NCBI RefSeq assembly: GCF_019457515.1 | Contig: NZ_CP080421.1 | Span: 62,001 to 126,000 of the forward strand | Source of the DNA: Shewanella mesophila | GTDB taxonomy: Bacteria; Pseudomonadota; Gammaproteobacteria; Enterobacterales; Shewanellaceae | DNA: 64,000 nt | Reading direction: 5' to 3' | Part shown: piece after piece, positions 59,219 through 64,000 of the stretch | Numbering within the stretch: position 1 is the stretch's first letter | Layout of the letters: each line of letters begins with the position of its first letter | Notes under the pieces: generated by a model | The model's input: the letters and a program-made list of their open reading frames with translations, nothing else | What the model was told of the DNA's origin: nothing | Database searches by the model: none | Position numbers and translations under genes: made by a program

Positions 59219-60325
59219 TTATCTCAATGCTCGCTCGTCGAGCCATTGATGCATTGCTTTATGATCACCCCGAAAGAGTATGCGGTCGCTTTTTTTGTCG
59301 ATTTGATACAGGTACATAGGATCATAATATTTATTGAGCAGAATACTTATCCACTCTAAATGCGCCTCGGTATTACCTCGACTCTGTTGCACTGCTAGCG
59401 CGTGACTAATTATTGCTTGTAGTTCATCGTGCTGCTTACCACCAATCCGCTTTTTAATCCCAGTGATACTTTGGGATAAATATTCTGCAAAGGCTACAAA
59501 GCCAGCATCTTCCCCCAGGCGTTCGATATAACCGTTAGACATTTTGTGAACATATTCGTCAAGTAAACGGTTTAGCCTAGCGTCTCTATGTTCTTCTAAG
59601 ATCGCGATATCAGCGGCTTGCATGCCTTTATAAAAAGCTTGTGGTAGCGCTGAGCGGCCAATGAGATAGCTTTCATCTTCGAGTAACAATGATTTGGCAT
59701 TGCTGTGTTGATGTTTTAATAGCGCGACCGCTAGGGTATTTTCGAAATTGATCTGTGTTGGTTGCGCATCGTGGTACCGACCAAAGCTTGAGCCTCTGTG
59801 ATGGGCAATACCTTCGAGATCGACCGCTTCGCTGCGTTTGTGCAGAAAATCTGTTTTTCCACTACCGGTAATACCGCTCAGAATTAGCATGGGCTTCTCG
59901 CTGGGAGCGGTATCGATAGTGTCTATTAAAAACTGGCGCATCGCCTTATATCCACCTTCGATATAAGGAATATCCAATCCAGCTTCTTTTAGCCATTGCT
60001 GTGTCAGCTGAGAGCGAAGTCCGCCGCGAAAGCAATATAGATAAGCATCGGGATTAGCGTTGAAATATTCTATCCAAGCATCAATCCGACGTTGTTTGAC
60101 GTTGCCACCCACCAAGGTGTGGCCTAAGGCAATAGCCGCCTCTTGGCCTTTTTGCTTATAACAGGTGCCAACCAGCTTGCGCTCTTCATCCTGCATGAGT
60201 GGATGATTAGCACTGGTCGGAAAAGCCCCTTTATCAAACTCTATCGGCGCGCGAACATCCATAATGGGGTGGTCGCTAAGAAAGAGCTGCGTATATGTAC
60301 TCTTAGGAACAATATTGGATATCAT
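59219..60325 (-). CDS. mnmH: tRNA 2-selenouridine synthase
   Basis: A 368-residue enzyme that replaces 2-thiouridine at the tRNA wobble position with 2-selenouridine using selenophosphate. The N-terminal rhodanese domain has the active Cys98 ([12 protein letters not shown]). The second half has a P-loop (GITGSGKT, 151-158). The start overlaps the selD stop in TAATG, giving coupled translation with its selenium donor enzyme. Confidence 0.94.
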   Translation of the reverse strand: MISNIVPKSTYTQLFLSDHPIMDVRAPIEFDKGAFPTSANHPLMQDEERKLVGTCYKQKGQEAAIALGHTLVGGNVKQRRIDAWIEYFNANPDAYLYCFRGGLRSQLTQQWLKEAGLDIPYIEGGYKAMRQFLIDTIDTAPSEKPMLILSGITGSGKTDFLHKRSEAVDLEGIAHHRGSSFGRYHDAQPTQINFENTLAVALLKHQHSNAKSLLLEDESYLIGRSALPQAFYKGMQAADIAILEEHRDARLNRLLDEYVHKMSNGYIERLGEDAGFVAFAEYLSQSITGIKKRIGGKQHDELQAIISHALAVQQSRGNTEAHLEWISILLNKYYDPMYLYQIDKKSDRILFRGDHKAMHQWLDERALR

Positions 60326-61368
60326 TAAATGAGTTCCAGGAGTTGAGGTGAGTCTGTGTTATCAACTAATTGGCCAATACTTATCGGCGCAATATTATTG
60401 GCGCTAAGTAGTGCAATTATTTCGGCTTCATGGGAACTTGATACCGAAATAAGTAAGCCGCCGCTGGTTTGCGGATCACACAGTAGGGCTTTCTGTTCCT
60501 CGGTTACTTGCGGTAGGTGTTCGCCGTAACTGTCAAAGTTGCGATGAGTTCCTCCTGGGATGCACCCCATCTCTAGATAAGCTTTCGCTTTTGGCAATAA
60601 GGGCAGAGTATCAATAGCTATCTTGGCAGATAGATTTGCCCCCAGACACATCTCGATAAGATGTCCCGCTAAGCCAAAACCGGTTACGTCTGTCATCGCG
60701 GTCACGCCACTGATCTTTGCGATAACTGGCCCAAGTTTATTCAGTTCACACATGGCATCGGGCGCGATGTTGATATCTTCGTCGGCGAGTTTCTTTTGTT
60801 TCTGCGCCGTAGTAAGAATACCTATACCTATAGGTTTTGTGAGATAGAGTTTATCGCCAGCCTTGGCTGTATTGTTTTGCTTAAGCTCAGTCAATGGGAT
60901 CTGTCCCGTTACTGCAAGGCCAAAAATGGGTTCGGGTGCATCAATGCTGTGTCCACCGGCTAACATAATGCCTGCGTCGGCACAGGCTTGGCGACCACCG
61001 TCGACCACTTGCTGTGCTATTTCGGCTGGTAGTGTATTCACTGGCCAGCCTAGGATGGCAATCGCCATCATAGGCGTTCCACCCATGGCATAGATATCAC
61101 TAATGGCATTGGTCGCTGCGATGCGCCCAAAAGTAAATGGATCATCAACGATTGGCATGAAAAAGTCGGTGGTACTGATGATCCCGGTTTCTTCGTTTAG
61201 CTTGTAAACTGCGGCGTCATCACGAGTACTATTACCCACCAATATATTAGGATCGTCGAAATGAGGTAGCTGTGATGCCAGAATGGTGCCTAATACTTTA
61301 GGGGAGATCTTACAGCCGCAACCTGCACCATGACTGTATTCAGTGAGTTTGATTTTTGTTTCTGACAT
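60325..61368 (-). CDS. selD: Selenide, water dikinase (selenophosphate synthase), Cys form
   Basis: A 347-residue enzyme making selenophosphate from selenide and ATP. The active-site loop GAGCGCK has Cys17 and Lys20 as in E. coli, so this is the non-selenocysteine form. [36 protein letters not shown] and [14 protein letters not shown] are family-conserved. ATG 61368 matches homologues; the frame to 61419 is not supported. It is co-transcribed with mnmH. Confidence 0.95.
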   Translation of the reverse strand: MSETKIKLTEYSHGAGCGCKISPKVLGTILASQLPHFDDPNILVGNSTRDDAAVYKLNEETGIISTTDFFMPIVDDPFTFGRIAATNAISDIYAMGGTPMMAIAILGWPVNTLPAEIAQQVVDGGRQACADAGIMLAGGHSIDAPEPIFGLAVTGQIPLTELKQNNTAKAGDKLYLTKPIGIGILTTAQKQKKLADEDINIAPDAMCELNKLGPVIAKISGVTAMTDVTGFGLAGHLIEMCLGANLSAKIAIDTLPLLPKAKAYLEMGCIPGGTHRNFDSYGEHLPQVTEEQKALLCDPQTSGGLLISVSSSHEAEIIALLSANNIAPISIGQLVDNTDSPQLLELI

Positions 61369-61549
61369 GAACTCGAAGACTCTAATAAGGAAATGAACAA
61401 CGGCCAATGATAGACCCATCTATTGACCACTTCAATCCGGTCGAGTGTGCGATGTGACCCTTTGCTAGTGATATCTTAGCTCATTGCCAGCAACAAAAAG
61501 GCCACTCGCTAGAGTGACCTTTATTTGAAGCTGATCATTGCTATTGAAA

Positions 61550-62656
61550 TTAAGCGTAATTAGCCGTGAGTAATTTCCAGTTTTTCTTCCGTGCGAGCAG
61601 ATCTTGTTTGAGCTCTTCAACTCTTACCATCAGCTGTTGACTGACAAGTTGCTTGCGTTTTGCTTCGAGTAGCTCTTTTTTTGCTTGGTAGTACTCGCTA
61701 ATATGAGTCTTTAGCAGCTCATATTCAGCATGTAATTTTTCTAGCACCTCTTCTCTATTCGCGAGTTTTTCGATTCTGCGTTGGGTGCGCTTGAGTTGCA
61801 TCTGTAACTTTGCACTCTCGATTCGTTCCTGAGGGGTGACGCGTCTTTGTGTTGCAAGCCCAGTCCAAGCCATTGCATTAATTAGCCATTTTGTTGGATC
61901 ATACTGCCACCAGTGAATACCATTTCGATAGTCATTTTCAAAGATGTGGTGGAAGTTATGATAGCCCTCGCCATAGGTAAACACCGCGAGAATGCCATTA
62001 TCTCGAGCCGTATTCTTGTCAGTATAGGGCTGCTTACCCCAGATATGAGCTAATGAATTAATAAAGAAGGTGCAGTGATGTACCACTACTAACCTAAGCA
62101 ATCCCGCCATGAGTAACATTGCCCACACATCGCCGTTTAACCAGCCAAGTAAGGCGGGCAAGCCGATATTCATTATCAGCAGTAAGGGAAGGTAGTATTT
62201 ATGTTGCCACATCACAATTTTTTCATTTTGTAGGTCGCGAACGTTTTTATAATCGTTATAACGCTGCGACTGATACTCCCTGAGCATCCAGCCAATATGG
62301 CTATACCAGAAACCCATGTTCGCTGAATAGGGATCTTTGTCATTGTCATCCACATGCTTATGATGAATACGATGATCTGATGACCAATGTAATGCACTGT
62401 TTTGCAATGCAAGGGCGCCGCCCAATGCAAACAGGAATCGCATCGACCAATGTGCTTTATAGGCTCGGTGAGACCATAATCTGTGATATCCAGCGGTGAT
62501 CGACAAGCCACTAGCAAAAGCTAAGCCGATAAAGGCCAGCCATTCCGCGATTCCGTAACCATAGGTAATGCCGTACCAAGGAACTAAAATGACAGCACCG
62601 AGAAAGGTGATGGCAAATAGTAAAATATTGGTCCAGATGAGGGGAGGTTTGTTCAT
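61550..62656 (-). CDS. Fatty acid (delta-9 acyl-CoA/lipid) desaturase
   Basis: A 368-residue membrane di-iron desaturase. Its three His boxes are HRLWSH (HX4H), HRIHHKH (HX2HH) and YHNFHHIFE (HX2HH), with four helices between them. A ~90-residue C-terminal coiled coil (KLQMQLKRTQRRIEKLANREEVLEKLHAEYELLKTH) is added to the usual core. It makes unsaturated fatty acids aerobically, relevant to cold adaptation. ATG 62656 is preferred over the longer frame to 62692, which would run through the FabR-type operator. Confidence 0.9.
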   Translation of the reverse strand: MNKPPLIWTNILLFAITFLGAVILVPWYGITYGYGIAEWLAFIGLAFASGLSITAGYHRLWSHRAYKAHWSMRFLFALGGALALQNSALHWSSDHRIHHKHVDDNDKDPYSANMGFWYSHIGWMLREYQSQRYNDYKNVRDLQNEKIVMWQHKYYLPLLLIMNIGLPALLGWLNGDVWAMLLMAGLLRLVVVHHCTFFINSLAHIWGKQPYTDKNTARDNGILAVFTYGEGYHNFHHIFENDYRNGIHWWQYDPTKWLINAMAWTGLATQRRVTPQERIESAKLQMQLKRTQRRIEKLANREEVLEKLHAEYELLKTHISEYYQAKKELLEAKRKQLVSQQLMVRVEELKQDLLARKKNWKLLTANYA

Positions 62657-62684
62657 TATAATATCCAACAGCAAAAAAAATTGA

Positions 62685-62700
62685 GCGTACACTTGTACGC
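62685..62700. promoter_or_regulatory. FabR-type operator between desaturase and fabR
   Basis: GCGTACA-CT-TGTACGC is a 7-bp inverted repeat with a two-base spacer. It resembles the AGCGTACA/TGTACGC sites bound by FabR at fabA and fabB in E. coli. It lies 28 bp upstream of the desaturase ATG and 99 bp upstream of fabR. It should repress the desaturase and perhaps autoregulate fabR. Confidence 0.78.
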
Positions 62701-62799
62701 AAATTTAACCTGCTTCATTACCTAGGTCAAGGTGGGCTGCGTTTTTCTGCTAAAGAATGTATTATCGTGGGATTATCTTTATCTAGTGGATTCATCATG

Positions 62800-63414
62800 A
62801 TGGGCATCAGAGCACAACAAAAAGAAAAAACTCGTCGGGCGTTAGTCGATGCTGCATTTAATCAATTGAGCGCAGAGCGGAGTTTTTCGAGTCTGAGTTT
62901 GCGAGAAGTTGCAAGGGAAGCCAAAATTGCGCCTACTTCTTTCTATCGTCATTTTAAAGATATGAATGAGTTAGGTCTGACTATGGTTGATGAAGGTGGT
63001 TTAACCCTCCGGCAGATGATGCGTAAAGGTCGTCAACGAGCCGAGGCTGGCGGTAGCGTTATTCGTATTTCAGTTGATACTTTTATGGAAGTACTGGAAT
63101 CAAATCCAAACGTATTTCGGATTTTACTCCATGAACGCTCGGGTACTTCTGCGCCATTTCGCGCTGCGGTTGCGCGTGAGATTGAGCATTTTATCTCAGA
63201 ATTGGCCCATTATACTGAGGCAACGGCAAAGAGAACGCCAGAATTAGCCAGGGCGCAGGCGGAAGCTTTAGTGACACTCGTGTTCAATGCTGGGGCAGCT
63301 GCCTTAGATATGAAACGTGTTGATCGAAAGATATTGGCTGACAGGTTAGTGATCCAGTTGCGTATGGTGGCTAAAGGCGCTGAGTCGTTACAGCAAAAAA
63401 TGGAAAATCGTTGA
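62800..63414 (+). CDS. fabR: HTH-type transcriptional repressor FabR
   Basis: A 204-residue TetR-family repressor of unsaturated fatty acid genes. The N-terminus [54 protein letters not shown] is close to E. coli FabR throughout. [26 protein letters not shown] is also conserved. It senses the ratio of unsaturated to saturated acyl-CoA/ACP. ATG 62800 matches the E. coli start; 62797 is an alternative ATG. It is divergent from its probable target, the desaturase. Confidence 0.93.
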   Translation: MGIRAQQKEKTRRALVDAAFNQLSAERSFSSLSLREVAREAKIAPTSFYRHFKDMNELGLTMVDEGGLTLRQMMRKGRQRAEAGGSVIRISVDTFMEVLESNPNVFRILLHERSGTSAPFRAAVAREIEHFISELAHYTEATAKRTPELARAQAEALVTLVFNAGAAALDMKRVDRKILADRLVIQLRMVAKGAESLQQKMENR

Positions 63415-63446
63415 TTCAGTGTTGGATTCTAGTGAGATTTTTACGC

Positions 63447-63469
63447 AAAAAGGGCCATAAGGCCCTTTT
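63447..63469. terminator. Bidirectional terminator between fabR and trmA
   Basis: AAAAGGGCC (63448-63456) pairs exactly with GGCCCTTTT (63461-63469) around ATAA, with flanking A and T runs. It lies 33 bp past the fabR stop. Confidence 0.88.
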
Positions 63470-63489
63470 GTGATTTAAAGAGTCGCTGT

Positions 63490-64000
63490 TTAGCGTTTTT
63501 CTAATAACACACCTGATTCCATATGATCGGTATATGGGAATTGGTCGAACAGGGCGAAGCGGGTAATTTTATGTGTTTTATCTAATACGCTTAAGTTGTC
63601 CATTAAGGTATTAGGATTACACGAAATATAGATAATGCGTTCATAACCTTGAACCATAGCCAAGGTGTTGTCATCGAGGCCCGCACGCGGTGGGTCGACA
63701 AAGATGGTATTGCAGTTGTAGCTATCTAAATCGACACCTTCTAAGCGTCTAAAACTACGTTTTTTCGCTAGCGCATCGGTAAAATCCTCGGCAGACATAC
63801 GAATGATCTGTAAGTTGTCGATGTTATTAGCTTCAATGTTGTATTGCGCCGAGTCTACAGATGGCTTAGCAAGCTCGGTGGCTAATACGCGATTGAAGTT
63901 TTGCGCTAGCGCAATAGAGAAGTTACCGTTACCACAATAAAGCTCCAGTAGATCTCCAGTGCTCTGTTGGGTGATATCGATTGCCCATTCAAGCATCTTG
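63490..64000 (-). CDS. trmA: tRNA (uracil(54)-C(5))-methyltransferase TrmA, C-terminal part
   Basis: The C-terminal ~170 residues of TrmA, which methylates U54 of tRNA to ribothymidine. The frame continues past the right edge, so the start is outside the window. SAM-binding motif [27 protein letters not shown] and the nucleophile-Cys region YISCNPNTL are present, followed by the C-terminal [18 protein letters not shown] typical of TrmA. It is convergent with fabR. Confidence 0.94.
   Translation of the reverse strand, partial: KMLEWAIDITQQSTGDLLELYCGNGNFSIALAQNFNRVLATELAKPSVDSAQYNIEANNIDNLQIIRMSAEDFTDALAKKRSFRRLEGVDLDSYNCNTIFVDPPRAGLDDNTLAMVQGYERIIYISCNPNTLMDNLSVLDKTHKITRFALFDQFPYTDHMESGVLLEKR

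Noticed and set aside
1..64000. Search for CRISPR arrays, IS elements, integrase genes, toxin-antitoxin or defence systems
   Set aside because: No direct-repeat arrays, transposase-like frames or tRNA-flanked attachment sites were seen; all long frames fit core metabolic or housekeeping families.

Overview
The window reads as a contiguous piece of a gammaproteobacterial chromosome, almost certainly Shewanella. The basis is gene content and order: tandem fdhX-fdhA-fdhB-fdhC formate dehydrogenase operons beside a TorD-type chaperone, a moaABCDE-modABC cluster, a minus-strand coxB-coxA-ctaG-coxC/SURF1/ctaA-ctaB-sco cytochrome oxidase cluster, lexA-sulA, nudE-cysQ, and mnmH-selD. Base composition and codon use look even throughout. 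I see no insertion sequence, prophage block, CRISPR array, tRNA or rRNA, so this is mainly core genome rather than a genomic island.

Layout. 1-11.2 kb: the end of an Fe-S protein gene, a TorD-like chaperone, and two tandem four-gene formate dehydrogenase operons. Each operon has a hairpin between fdhB and fdhC and ends in a near-identical terminator. A perfect 38-bp palindrome lies between them. 11.2-21.9 kb: mixed metabolic genes (class II fumarase, iron alcohol dehydrogenase with a divergent AraC regulator, orphan tail-collar-like secreted protein, HemN-like radical SAM enzyme, HD hydrolase, ABM protein, acetyltransferase, PfkB kinase, MOSC protein, DUF4870 protein). 22-25.8 kb: a chemoreceptor and ETF-ubiquinone oxidoreductase, both on the minus strand. 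26-31.6 kb: a probable Moco riboswitch, then moaA, moaB, moaC, moaD, moaE, modA, modB, modC. 31.7-37.4 kb: a YgiW-type OB-fold protein, a PepSY protein and a two-component system, then an RluA-type pseudouridine synthase, a Pmp3-type peptide, a DUF2986 protein and GltS. 37.4-43.3 kb: M14 peptidase, NfuA, MATE efflux, polysaccharide deacetylase. 43.3-52.2 kb: aa3-type cytochrome c oxidase and its assembly factors. 52.6-56.5 kb: sulA-lexA with two SOS boxes, a YrfG-like phosphatase, nudE, cysQ and a GNAT gene. 56.6-64 kb: a TetR gene with an MFS-acyltransferase fusion, mnmH-selD, a fatty acid desaturase divergent from fabR with a FabR-type operator between them, and the end of trmA.

The main functional theme is molybdenum and formate metabolism. 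Two Cys-type periplasmic formate dehydrogenases, a maturation chaperone, cofactor synthesis under a probable cofactor-sensing riboswitch, molybdate uptake and a MOSC protein all sit within 31 kb. The second theme is aerobic respiration. The cox cluster encodes a subunit II carrying two C-terminal cytochrome c domains, and a near-consensus FNR-type box lies upstream of it.

I did not find a clear undescribed multi-gene system. The most interesting unexplained items are non-coding or architectural: the 38-bp palindrome, the structured leader and paired intercistronic hairpins of the fdh operons, the SURF1/DUF2909 divergent pair whose start codons overlap, and the orphan collar-domain protein.
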